Positions 1 through 6,684 are shown, numbered from the stretch's first letter. The stretch is DNA of 8,106 nt from Clostridiaceae bacterium (GCA_012511735.1 JAAZFK010000157.1:1-8106), one strand, 5' to 3'. Notes: a model not told the origin generated them from the sequence alone. Program-made: numbers and translations.

Positions 1-527
1 ATGATACGGAGGCGGAGGTTGAGCTGGTACGAAGCGAATGCGAAAAACACGGTGTCAACGTCGCCTTGTCCGAGGTCTGGGCCAAGGGTGGACAGGGTGG
101 CCTGGAGCTGGCCGAAGAGGTGATCAGACTTTGCGATCAGACGTTCAAGCCTCCCTTGGGCTTTGTCTATGAGGATGACACCACGCTAAGCGAGAAGATC
201 GAGGCGGTCGCCAAACGGATTTACCACGCCGACGGCGTCGATTTTGTCGGACCGGCTGTCAAACAGCTTAGTCAACTGGAAGAAAATGGTTTTGGCAAAT
301 TGCCCGTCTGTATCGCCAAAACCCAGTATTCTTTCTCGGACAATCCAAAGCTTATCGGCGCACCGAAAAACTTCCGGATCACCGTCCGCAACTTGAAGGC
401 ATCCGCGGGCGCGGGCTTTGTTGTGGCTTTGACTGGTGAAGTGATGACCATGCCGGGACTTCCCAAAGTGCCGTCAGCAGAGAAGATCGATGTCGATGAG
501 AGTGGTCGGATCTCCGGGCTCTTCTAG
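1..527 (+). CDS. fhs: Formate--tetrahydrofolate ligase, C-terminal part (5' end outside window)
   Basis: Cytosolic enzyme that joins formate to tetrahydrofolate using ATP, giving 10-formyl-THF. It feeds purine and formyl-Met synthesis and is the entry step of the methyl branch of the Wood-Ljungdahl pathway in acetogens. Reading from base 3, 174 codons are visible before the TAG at 525-527. The family is about 555-560 residues long, so roughly the last third is present and the ATP-binding P-loop is missing. Family hallmarks are the SEVWAKGGQGG segment (visible residues 23-33), the stretch around KTQYSFSDNPKLIGAP, and the C-terminal MTMPGLPKVPSAEKIDVD followed by the usual ISGLF end. The frame is intact with no sign of decay. 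It is read in the same direction as the next gene but separated from it by about 150 nt with its own promoter, so it is probably the last gene of another transcript. A role in acetogenesis cannot be decided from this gene alone, since many fermenters carry it. Confidence 0.95.
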   Translation, partial: DTEAEVELVRSECEKHGVNVALSEVWAKGGQGGLELAEEVIRLCDQTFKPPLGFVYEDDTTLSEKIEAVAKRIYHADGVDFVGPAVKQLSQLEENGFGKLPVCIAKTQYSFSDNPKLIGAPKNFRITVRNLKASAGAGFVVALTGEVMTMPGLPKVPSAEKIDVDESGRISGLF

Positions 528-548
528 AAAAAGGTCAGAGATCCGGTC
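504..548 (+). terminator. Weak inverted repeat across the fhs stop codon, possible transcript end
   Basis: CGGATCTC (507-514) pairs perfectly with GAGATCCG (538-545). The stem can be extended by two G-U pairs and one G-C pair to 504/548, leaving a 23-nt loop that contains the stop codon. No T-tract follows the 3' arm, so this is not a standard intrinsic terminator. It may be a 3'-end stabilising stem or chance. No better terminator is seen between fhs and the next gene. Confidence 0.25.
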
Positions 549-626
549 CCTGGGAAATGTCATCAAGGGAAATTAGTATATAATGATCCGGTCGGGCCGA
601 CTGTAAAAGGAAAGGTTCGACCGGAT
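540..626 (+). repeat. Three ATCCGGTC elements around the promoter (candidate operator)
   Basis: GATCCGGTC occurs at 540-548 and again at 585-593. The inverted form CGACCGGAT lies at 618-626, so 586-594 and 618-626 form a 9-bp perfect inverted repeat with a 23-bp spacer. The first copy lies just upstream of the -35 and the second directly follows the -10. Because transcription probably starts near 591, inside the left arm, the repeat is more likely a DNA-level protein site than an RNA hairpin. Caution: the same 8-mer also occurs inside coding regions at 2314, 2349, 2412 and 5258, where it spells common codons such as GAC-CGG-AT. Confidence 0.4.
557..584 (+). promoter_or_regulatory. Sigma-A-type promoter of the regulator-ftsEX operon
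   Basis: A perfect TATAAT lies at 579-584. ATGTCA at 557-562 (4 of 6 matches to TTGACA) stands 16 bp upstream as a -35. Transcription would start near 591, giving an 85-nt leader before the regulator gene. The -10 directly abuts one copy of a repeated ATCCGGTC element, and another copy lies just upstream of the -35, a layout that would suit an operator. The promoter call rests on the sequence only. Confidence 0.6.
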
Positions 627-676
627 ATTAGGGCGCAGTTGGAGGCGCTTTTTACGCGAAAGCGAGGAATATGAAT

Positions 677-1780
677 ATGAAAGAAATCCAACAGGCCTTG
701 AACGAGATGGCCCCCAATTTAGACCGCCTGATCGGTTTCGCGGACGGACAGGGACAAGTCCTGGCCGCTTCCGATGAAGAGGTCGTCGGAAGTCAGGATC
801 CGGGTATCCGGGCTGTGCTGGCTTCCGGAGACAGTCAGGTCACCGCCGGTGACCGAAGCTACCGTGTCAGTCAGCGGCCTGACGACAGTTATCTGATCAG
901 TTTTTCAGAGGGCGTCGATCCCGTTTCCAAGGCATACGTTGAACTCTTGTCACGCTGGATCAGCTCCGAAGAGTGTAAACGTGACGACCACGCCATGCGG
1001 GAGCATGAGCTCAAGCAACTCTTCTTGAAAAATGTCTTGCTTGAAAATGAATTGCCGGGGGATATACCCCTCAAGGCGCGTGAATTCAGGATTCGTTACA
1101 ACGCGCGCCGGACGGTTCTGCTGGTACACTTCAAACCCGAAGAATTCAAGGCCTGCCTTGAAACCCTGACAGATCTGACCGCGGAACGTGAAGACGATTT
1201 TGTCCTGCCCATTGATGAGCAAAACATCGTCCTCCTGGCTGAAGCCACCGAGGAGAGCCTGGAAGGTCTGGATGACTTCCTGAGCAATCTGACCGAGACG
1301 CTCAAAGACCGCGCCATGGCAGACGTCACGGTTGGCGTTGGCATGCTTGCCCCGACTTTGACAGAAACAGCCAAAGCCTATCAACAGGCATCGATTGCGC
1401 TGACCGTAGGCGAAATTTTCCGGGACGCGGAATCACCCATCATGCGCTATGAGAAGCTGGGGCTTGGCCGATTGATCTACCAGCTGCCCATCACCCTCTG
1501 TGAACTCTTCCTGCGGGAGGTCTTCGAGCCGGGTACCTACGAAGCACTTGATCCGGTGACCATGAACACCATCAATAAGTTCTTCGAGAACAATCTCAAC
1601 GGCAGTGAGACGTCCAGACAACTCTTCGTCCACCGCAACACCCTGGTTTACCGCCTCGACAAGGTCGAGAAGATTACCGGCCTGGATCTGCGGAATTTTG
1701 AAGACGCGGTCCTGTTCAAGCTGGCCGATATGGTGCGGGATTACCTGGCTCACGTTGAAGAACAAAAAGCTGGCAAGTAG
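677..1780 (+). CDS. PucR/CdaR-type helix-turn-helix transcriptional regulator
   Basis: Probable cytosolic DNA-binding regulator of 367 residues. The C-terminus carries the PucR/CdaR-type HTH: FFENNLNGSETSRQLFVHRN, then TLVYRL, with the module at about residues 296-356. The middle part (about 138-263) fits the GGDEF-like domain usual in CdaR proteins; its GVGM stands where such proteins carry a GxG-type turn. The first ~90 residues (LIGFADGQGQVLAAS onward) look like a small PAS/GAF-type sensory fold, which is a guess. There is no signal peptide or membrane segment. Two in-frame ATGs exist, at 671 and 677. The GAGGA at 664-668 is only 2 nt from the first but 8 nt from the second, so 677 is preferred. 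The stop is 22 nt before ftsE, so the genes probably share a transcript. Relatives respond to sugar diacids, purines or amino acids, but the ligand here cannot be told. Its operon position suggests it regulates ftsEX, itself, or both. Confidence 0.85.
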   Translation: MKEIQQALNEMAPNLDRLIGFADGQGQVLAASDEEVVGSQDPGIRAVLASGDSQVTAGDRSYRVSQRPDDSYLISFSEGVDPVSKAYVELLSRWISSEECKRDDHAMREHELKQLFLKNVLLENELPGDIPLKAREFRIRYNARRTVLLVHFKPEEFKACLETLTDLTAEREDDFVLPIDEQNIVLLAEATEESLEGLDDFLSNLTETLKDRAMADVTVGVGMLAPTLTETAKAYQQASIALTVGEIFRDAESPIMRYEKLGLGRLIYQLPITLCELFLREVFEPGTYEALDPVTMNTINKFFENNLNGSETSRQLFVHRNTLVYRLDKVEKITGLDLRNFEDAVLFKLADMVRDYLAHVEEQKAGK

Positions 1781-1802
1781 CAGTCCGCCTGTCGGAGAAA
1801 AA

Positions 1803-2927
1803 ATGGCTTATATCGAATTTGAGAATGTCAGTAAGACCTATCCTAATGGGACACTGGCGCTTCACGACGTATCTTTCTCGATTGAGGAAGGTGAGTTTGT
1901 TTTCCTGATCGGGGAGAGCGGAGCCGGCAAATCAACGGTCTTCCGGCTCCTGACCAGGGAAGAGAACCCCACGGCCGGCCGGATCATGGTGGACGGTTAC
2001 GACATCGGCAGGCTCTCCGACCGCAGGATCCCCTTCCTTCGCCGGGGCATCGGCATGATCTTCCAGGACTTCCGTCTGATTGACACCCTGACCGTGGGTG
2101 AAAATGTGGCGCTGGCCATGGAGATCATCGGTGAATCCCCGCGCAAGGTTCGCCAACGCGTACCCTTGGTCCTGTCCATTGTTGGGCTGAGGCGCAAGGT
2201 CGACAGCTATCCGACAGAACTGTCCGGGGGCGAACAGCAGCGTGTCTGCATTGCCAGGGCCTTGATCAACAGACCCCGGCTGATCATCGCTGACGAGCCG
2301 ACAGGCGATCTGGATCCGGTCAATGGGGAGACCATCATGGCGCTTCTGGACCGGATCAACAGGGAGAACGGAACCACCATTATTACCTGTACACATGACA
2401 GGAATATTGTTGACCGGATGAACCGGAGAGTCATTGAAGTCTGTGACGGCGTGCTGGCCAGGGACGATTCCCGCGGTCAGTACCTTCTGGAGAGTGAGCG
2501 AAAGAACGGCCTGACCTGCGAAAACATTTACGCCCGCAGACAGGAACAGGAAGCAGAGGAGACCCGTCGCGAAATCGAAGAAGGCGGGGAGGCTCTGCGG
2601 CAGTTCCGCGAAGAGCAGGATCCTGAATCGGACAATCTCTTTGCCAGGGAGCGGGTCAAGAGAATGAGAGAATCAGTCCGCGGTGAGGATTTCTATGACC
2701 GCATGGACAAAAGTGCCTCCTTGAGGCGCAACAGGCCCCCGGCCCGTGACCGGAGCAAAGAGTTGAGAAAACAGCTCGAACAGGAAGCTCCCACGATCCC
2801 TTCAAAACCAATAGTGAAAAAACCTCAATCAGTCCCAGGGCAGGAGGATGAACGGCTGTCGCGAACCGGCAGAATCCCCGTCATCAAGCTGAAAGGCGAT
2901 GGCAAGAAACAAGGGGGTGACGCATGA
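1803..2927 (+). CDS. ftsE: Cell division ATP-binding protein FtsE with long charged C-terminal tail
   Basis: ATPase subunit of the FtsEX complex on the inner face of the membrane. ATP hydrolysis drives FtsX to activate peptidoglycan hydrolases outside. The protein has 374 residues. The first ~225 are a complete ABC domain: Walker A GESGAGKST (37-45), Q-loop Q88 in MIFQDF, signature LSGGEQQR (140-147), Walker B LIIADEP (160-166), D-loop GDLD (168-171) and switch His198 in TCTHD. Usual FtsE proteins end near residue 220-230. Here ~149 further residues follow (226-374), of which about 65 are charged by hand count. They include an E/R-rich, probably helical part (about 233-295) and a P/K/G-rich end. 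No membrane segment is visible in the tail. The open frame runs upstream into the regulator gene, but ATG 1803 is chosen because GGAG (1794-1797) sits 5 nt before it and the protein then starts with the family-typical MAYIEFENVSKTYPNG. The last four bases overlap ftsX. Confidence 0.95.
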   Translation: MAYIEFENVSKTYPNGTLALHDVSFSIEEGEFVFLIGESGAGKSTVFRLLTREENPTAGRIMVDGYDIGRLSDRRIPFLRRGIGMIFQDFRLIDTLTVGENVALAMEIIGESPRKVRQRVPLVLSIVGLRRKVDSYPTELSGGEQQRVCIARALINRPRLIIADEPTGDLDPVNGETIMALLDRINRENGTTIITCTHDRNIVDRMNRRVIEVCDGVLARDDSRGQYLLESERKNGLTCENIYARRQEQEAEETRREIEEGGEALRQFREEQDPESDNLFARERVKRMRESVRGEDFYDRMDKSASLRRNRPPARDRSKELRKQLEQEAPTIPSKPIVKKPQSVPGQEDERLSRTGRIPVIKLKGDGKKQGGDA

Positions 2928-3823
2928 AAAAGAATGAATGGCGTTACTCCTTCAAGGCGGGTTTCCAGGGACTGAGAAGACATCCTCTCCTGTCCATTGC
3001 GGCGATCACCACGCTGGCCCTGATGCTTTTTCTCATGAGCATCTTTTCCGCTTTGTCGATGAACGCCAACCACCTGTCCAAAGTGGCCTCACAACAACCC
3101 CCGATCGAGATCACCATGCAGGTCAGCGCCACCAACGATGAAATCGTCAACCTGGCGGACTTTCTGCAAAATCATGAATACATTGAGGACATCCAGGTTC
3201 ATACCCCCGAAGACAATTTCGAGCAGTTTAAACAGGATATGGGGAAAGATGAATTGTGGAAGGACTTCAATTATCACCTCTATATACCTTATACATTCAG
3301 TATCCGCTTGACTGAACCTTCCTACGGACCGGCATTTGCCGATGAGACCACAGCTTTCCCGGGGGTCAAGGAAGTTCTGATGGAGTCCGAGCTGATGACC
3401 ATGCTGGACAGCGTCAAGGGCTGGACCCGGCGGGCGGGCGTGATTATGTTCGTCATTCTGGCTCTGGCCGCCTCGGTTGTCATGGCCAATACCGTGAGGA
3501 TCGCTGCGCTTTCCAGAAGCCGGGAGATCCACATCATGAAATATGTAGGATCAACCAAGGCCTTTATCCGGACGCCTTTTATTATTGAGGGGGTGATCAT
3601 CGGACTGACGGGCGCTCTTGTCGCCAGCGTGACCTCCATCCTTGTCTATGGCAGGATCGCCGCCAGGCTCAATCCCGCTTCCGCTGTCTTCGATGAATCC
3701 CAGTTTATGCTCCTTCCGACCAGTCGGATGGCCACGACCGTCCTCCTGATCAATCTGGTCACAGGGATCGCGCTCACCATGCTGGTCAGTGCCATCTCAG
3801 TCCGCAAATACGCGAAAGTTTAA
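2924..3823 (+). CDS. ftsX: Cell division permease-like protein FtsX
   Basis: Integral membrane partner of FtsE, 299 residues, a normal length for the family. Four membrane segments are visible: about 21-44, 171-194, 218-243 and 271-292. The extracellular loop at 45-170 is the part that contacts the hydrolase activator in studied FtsX proteins. The N-terminus WRYSFKAGFQGLRRHPLLS and the post-TM2 segment with SRSREIHIMKYVGSTKAFIR are typical of FtsX/MacB-type permeases; the latter resembles the coupling region that docks on the ATPase. The start codon overlaps the ftsE stop as ATGA (2924-2927), and a G-rich GGGGGTGA lies 3 nt upstream. Translation is therefore likely coupled, with equal production of both subunits. 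After the stop, no T-tract terminator is seen before the next gene, so read-through into the M23 gene is possible. Confidence 0.95.
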   Translation: MKKNEWRYSFKAGFQGLRRHPLLSIAAITTLALMLFLMSIFSALSMNANHLSKVASQQPPIEITMQVSATNDEIVNLADFLQNHEYIEDIQVHTPEDNFEQFKQDMGKDELWKDFNYHLYIPYTFSIRLTEPSYGPAFADETTAFPGVKEVLMESELMTMLDSVKGWTRRAGVIMFVILALAASVVMANTVRIAALSRSREIHIMKYVGSTKAFIRTPFIIEGVIIGLTGALVASVTSILVYGRIAARLNPASAVFDESQFMLLPTSRMATTVLLINLVTGIALTMLVSAISVRKYAKV

Positions 3824-3869
3824 AGATTTCTGTCTCGTTAAGGCTTTGTGAAGAAAAAGTGTCAGGCCC

Positions 3870-3896
3870 TTTCGCGAAAAATGATTGTGATAAAAT
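3870..3896 (+). promoter_or_regulatory. Candidate extended -10 promoter with adjacent palindrome, before the M23 gene
   Basis: TAAAAT (3891-3896, 5 of 6 matches) is preceded by TGA at 3888-3890, fitting an extended -10 (TGn). No good -35 is seen at 16-18 bp. Instead a perfect 10-bp palindrome TTTCGCGAAA (3870-3879) lies where the -35 region would be and could be a regulator site. Transcription would start near 3903. The leader then has a small CCGC-TTTG-GCGG hairpin (3905-3916), followed by GACCGGAT (3918-3925), the same 8-mer as in the regulator promoter. This would let the hydrolase be made independently of ftsEX. Confidence 0.42.
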
Positions 3897-3940
3897 GTCC
3901 CTGACCGCTTTGGCGGAGACCGGATTATAAAGGAGCGCCC

Positions 3941-5122
3941 ATGCATTTCCATCGTCTCACCACACGGAAGACGTTTCGCCTTTTTGCAGCCTTGCTGGCT
4001 CTTATTTTATTGATGTCACCCTTATGGGTTCAATCCCCGGGGGTATCCGCGGCCTCAGGGAGCAGCCAGGACAAACTGAAAGAAATACAAAAACAGCTCG
4101 ATTCCGTCCGCTCCAGCCGAAAACAGCTGGCCGGCGAGAAGGACAAGCTGTCAGGTGACCTGGCCTATCTGGAGAAGCGGACCCAGGAACAGCGGGCCGT
4201 TTATGATTCGGCATTGGAGCAAAAAGAGGCTGCCCTGATGGTCCTGGAGATGAACCAGACAGCATCCATCCGGGCGCAGGAAGATTATGAGGCCAAGGTC
4301 GGGGAATACCAGGAACGGGTCGCTCAGATGTACGCCTGGAATCGCCAATCCATGATCAGCATGCTCCTGACCTCAGACAGTCTCCAGGGATTCTTTACCA
4401 CTCTCCGTTTTATGAAACTGGTCACTGAAGCTGACGAACAGGCGTTGGTCGAACTCGAAGAGGCCTCCGCCCTTGCTGAACAGCTGGCCCATGACGCCGA
4501 GCTTCAGTACGAGGAGATGTGCGCGCTGGTGCGTGAGGCTGACGCCGCCATGAATGAGATCAGGCAGCAGGCATCCATGACCAGGGAACAGCTCAGCAAG
4601 GTATCGAGCTCACTTGAGATCTCGCGTCAGAAGGAAGCGCAGTTGAGCCGTGACGCCCAGGCGGCCCAGCAGAAACCAGCGACCCCATCCGCGCCGCCTG
4701 CCCAGACAGTCGCCGCACACGTGGGCACCGCCGGCTTCATCTGGCCTATCCCCGGCCAGCACGGGATCTCTTCCCATTTCGGTTACAGAGCCAAGTACGG
4801 CCGCTACCATTACGGGACAGACGTGATGGCGCCCAGAGGCACCAAGGTGGTTGCCGCTGCCAACGGTATCGTCACCTTCGCGAGTTCCGGTTGGAATGAC
4901 GGCTACGGCACGGTGGTCATGATTGACCACGGCAACGGTTACCAGACCCGTTACGCTCACCTGAACGGGCTCAATTGCCGGATGGGTCAATCTGTCAGTG
5001 CCGGCCAAGTGATCGGCTATTCAGGCAATACGGGTAACTCAACGGGACCACACCTTCATTTTGAGATTCGAATGAACGGCACCCCGCACAATCCCATGAA
5101 TTATTTCAAAAAGTCCGGATAG
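3941..5122 (+). CDS. Secreted coiled-coil M23 (LytM-type) peptidoglycan endopeptidase, EnvC-like
   Basis: Probable peptidoglycan hydrolase or hydrolase activator working outside the membrane under FtsEX control. The protein has 393 residues. An N-terminal signal peptide has a hydrophobic core at about 14-30 and likely cleavage after GVSA (34-37). A long E/Q/K/R-rich coiled coil follows (about 41-240), interrupted near 133-160 by a hydrophobic segment, like the hairpin coiled coils of EnvC, CwlO and PcsB. Then come a P/A/Q-rich linker (241-262) and an M23 domain (about 265-390). Zinc ligands His290 and Asp294 (HYGTD) and His373 (HLH), and catalytic His340 and His371, are all present. E. coli EnvC is degenerate at this site, so this protein may cleave peptides itself. 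AGGAG (3931-3935) is 5 nt before the ATG. It lies 117 nt after ftsX and is closed by a strong terminator. Direct contact with FtsX is inferred from gene order and family. Confidence 0.9.
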   Translation: MHFHRLTTRKTFRLFAALLALILLMSPLWVQSPGVSAASGSSQDKLKEIQKQLDSVRSSRKQLAGEKDKLSGDLAYLEKRTQEQRAVYDSALEQKEAALMVLEMNQTASIRAQEDYEAKVGEYQERVAQMYAWNRQSMISMLLTSDSLQGFFTTLRFMKLVTEADEQALVELEEASALAEQLAHDAELQYEEMCALVREADAAMNEIRQQASMTREQLSKVSSSLEISRQKEAQLSRDAQAAQQKPATPSAPPAQTVAAHVGTAGFIWPIPGQHGISSHFGYRAKYGRYHYGTDVMAPRGTKVVAAANGIVTFASSGWNDGYGTVVMIDHGNGYQTRYAHLNGLNCRMGQSVSAGQVIGYSGNTGNSTGPHLHFEIRMNGTPHNPMNYFKKSG

Positions 5123-5148
5123 GGAAAACGGATCCGGGCGCATCAACG

Positions 5149-5180
5149 AAGACTGCCGTTCCATGCGGCAGTTTTTATTT
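5149..5180 (+). terminator. Rho-independent terminator after the M23 gene
   Basis: ACTGCCG (5152-5158) pairs perfectly with CGGCAGT (5166-5172) around a 7-nt loop. The stem extends through GAA upstream against TTT downstream, and the 3' arm runs into TTTTTATTT ending at 5180. It begins 27 nt after the stop codon. It should end the ftsEX/M23 transcript and set the S41 gene apart as its own unit. Confidence 0.88.
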
Positions 5181-5195
5181 GATGTAGTATCATAA

Positions 5196-5207
5196 AAAGC
5201 GCGCTTT
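5196..5207 (+). repeat. 12-bp palindrome AAAGCGCGCTTT between terminator and S41 gene
   Basis: A perfect 12-bp palindrome is centred at 5201/5202, only 16 nt after the terminator T-tract and 18 nt before the S41 ribosome binding site. Its size and symmetry suit a dimeric regulator site. A TATCAT (5188-5193, 5 of 6 matches to TATAAT) lies just upstream but has no recognisable -35, so the S41 promoter is not clearly seen. It could also act as a short RNA stem. Confidence 0.35.
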
Positions 5208-5235
5208 AACTGGAATAAGGCCGCCGGAGGATAGC

Positions 5236-6645
5236 ATGGATAATCGACAAGAACAGAGACCGGATCAGTATCTTCATAGTCAGATGATCCAGGCCCCGCA
5301 AGAAAACCCGCAAACGGACAGGGCAAGCGAGCAGAAACCAAAACGAAAATTGTTCTGGCCTGTCTTTCTTGCCGTACTCCTGACTGCTTCATTGACCTTT
5401 ATCGTGACGGCCGCGGCCGGCTATCTGTTTTATGGCGATGCCATCCGTGACAGCTCGGTGAATGGTCTTCCGTCGGATCCCGGTGAAACTGAATCACCGC
5501 CAGTGGAGACGACAAAGAATACTCTGACTTTCACGGATAAGGAGGGGGTTGAAGAGGCGCTGGACAAATTCTCTGCCATTTACAACTTACTCCAATCCAA
5601 CTATTACCAGGAATTCAGCGACGCTGAGATGATTGAGAAGATGACCCTGGGGCTGGTTGAGCAGATGGGCAGCCCTTATACCTTCTATCTGACACCTGAA
5701 TACCACGAGTCGGTTGAAGATTCCATGAAAGGCGAATACGTCGGCATTGGCGCCATCGTCATGCGGGATCGCGACGGCTCATATGTGGTCAATGACATTA
5801 TCCCTGACAGCCCGGCTGAGGGGGCCGGCCTCTATGTCGGTGATCGTTTCCTGCAAGTGGACGACAAGGACGCGTCGGACTTTGAGGATGTGGGCCAGCT
5901 GGCGGCCTTCGTCCGCGGCGAAGAGGATACCCAGGTGACGCTGGTCATCTATCGTCCCGTTGAAGATCGGGAGCTGACGCTGACCATTACCAGGCGGGGG
6001 ATCACCAACGTATCGGTCCGTCACCGGATGCTGGATGAAACGGTCGGCTATATCCACCTGACCGAATTCTCCGATCACGCAGCTGAGAATTTTGAGAATG
6101 CCGTCCTCGACCTGATGCGGCAGGGCGCGCTCGACCTGGTGATTGATCTTCGGAACAATGGAGGCGGCTACGCGCATGAGTGCGTCAACATGCTGGATGT
6201 TCTCCTGCCCGCGGGAACGGTTGCCAGTATCGAAGGCCGGGAAGACGGAGAGAGCTACAAGGATGAGTGGAAAACGACCACGGCCGCTTTGGTGCCCGAT
6301 GAGATGCGCTATGTAATTCTGCTCAATCAGTATTCGGCGAGCGCCAGCGAGCTGTTTGCCGGCGCCATGCGCGATATGGGCAAGGCAGTCATCGTCGGTG
6401 AGCAGTCCTTCGGCAAGGGGGTTGGTACCATGATGTGGCAGCTGAGTGACCGTTCAGCTGTTCAGATCACCGGTTTCGAATATTTCCTGCCCAAGGGGGA
6501 ATCTGTTGAAGGGGTCGGTCTGATGCCGGATTACCCGGTCGAACTCGCGCCGGAGGTTGAAATCAAGGCGCCCAACCAACGGACTCTGGAAGAGGATACC
6601 CAGCTGCAAAAAGCGTTGGAGCTGCTCAAGCGGCAGGAAGACTGA
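5236..6645 (+). CDS. Membrane-anchored S41 C-terminal processing protease with PDZ domain
   Basis: Serine protease of the Ctp/Prc family that cuts near the C-terminus of envelope proteins, outside the membrane. The protein has 469 residues: a hydrophilic N-terminal tail (1-38), one membrane segment (about 39-63) acting as a signal anchor, a spacer, a helical region (about 100-165), a PDZ domain (about 166-255, starting with GEYVGIGAIV) and the S41 core (about 256-440, with DLRNNGGG at 304-311). The catalytic dyad is Ser369 in SASASE and Lys394 in SFGKG, spaced 25 residues as in studied members. The Gln normally found 4 residues after the Lys is Thr398 here. The end PDYPVEL is typical for the family. 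GGAGG (5226-5230) sits 5 nt before the ATG. A terminator upstream and a long gap downstream suggest a single-gene transcript. CtpA and CtpB cannot be told apart from sequence alone, so no symbol is given. Confidence 0.92.
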   Translation: MDNRQEQRPDQYLHSQMIQAPQENPQTDRASEQKPKRKLFWPVFLAVLLTASLTFIVTAAAGYLFYGDAIRDSSVNGLPSDPGETESPPVETTKNTLTFTDKEGVEEALDKFSAIYNLLQSNYYQEFSDAEMIEKMTLGLVEQMGSPYTFYLTPEYHESVEDSMKGEYVGIGAIVMRDRDGSYVVNDIIPDSPAEGAGLYVGDRFLQVDDKDASDFEDVGQLAAFVRGEEDTQVTLVIYRPVEDRELTLTITRRGITNVSVRHRMLDETVGYIHLTEFSDHAAENFENAVLDLMRQGALDLVIDLRNNGGGYAHECVNMLDVLLPAGTVASIEGREDGESYKDEWKTTTAALVPDEMRYVILLNQYSASASELFAGAMRDMGKAVIVGEQSFGKGVGTMMWQLSDRSAVQITGFEYFLPKGESVEGVGLMPDYPVELAPEVEIKAPNQRTLEEDTQLQKALELLKRQED

Positions 6646-6656
6646 CCCGCCTGCGG

Positions 6657-6684
6657 CGTAAGGCTTTGAATCGAAGCCGTTACG
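6657..6684 (+). other. Bulged 10-bp hairpin after the S41 gene, possible weak terminator
   Basis: CGTAAGGCTT (6657-6666) pairs with AAGCC-g-TTACG (6674-6684) with a single bulged G and a 7-nt loop. An alternative small stem AGCCG/CGGCT (6675-6687) competes with it. It starts 12 nt after the stop codon. What follows is GCTGAAAAAAGCG rather than a T-tract, so it is not a classical intrinsic terminator in either direction. It may protect the 3' end of the S41 message. Some read-through into the ribosomal operon cannot be excluded. Confidence 0.35.

Noticed and set aside
950..1384. 144-residue minus-strand open frame inside the regulator gene
   Set aside because: Shadow of a well-supported + strand gene. 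It has no recognisable motif, and similar antisense frames occur under every gene here owing to GC-rich codon use.
1605..1802. Upstream in-frame extension of ftsE (66 extra residues)
   Set aside because: It overlaps the 3' end of the regulator gene. It has no homology-like features, and a good ribosome site precedes ATG 1803, where FtsE similarity begins.
2313..2419. Further GACCGGAT/ATCCGGTC copies, suggesting a dispersed repeat
   Set aside because: Inside genes these are explained by common codon pairs such as Asp-Arg, Asp-Pro and Pro-Asp, so they are not evidence of a repeat family.
4610..5008. 132-residue minus-strand open frame under the M23 domain
   Set aside because: It is antisense to a conserved catalytic domain, with no ribosome site or family features.
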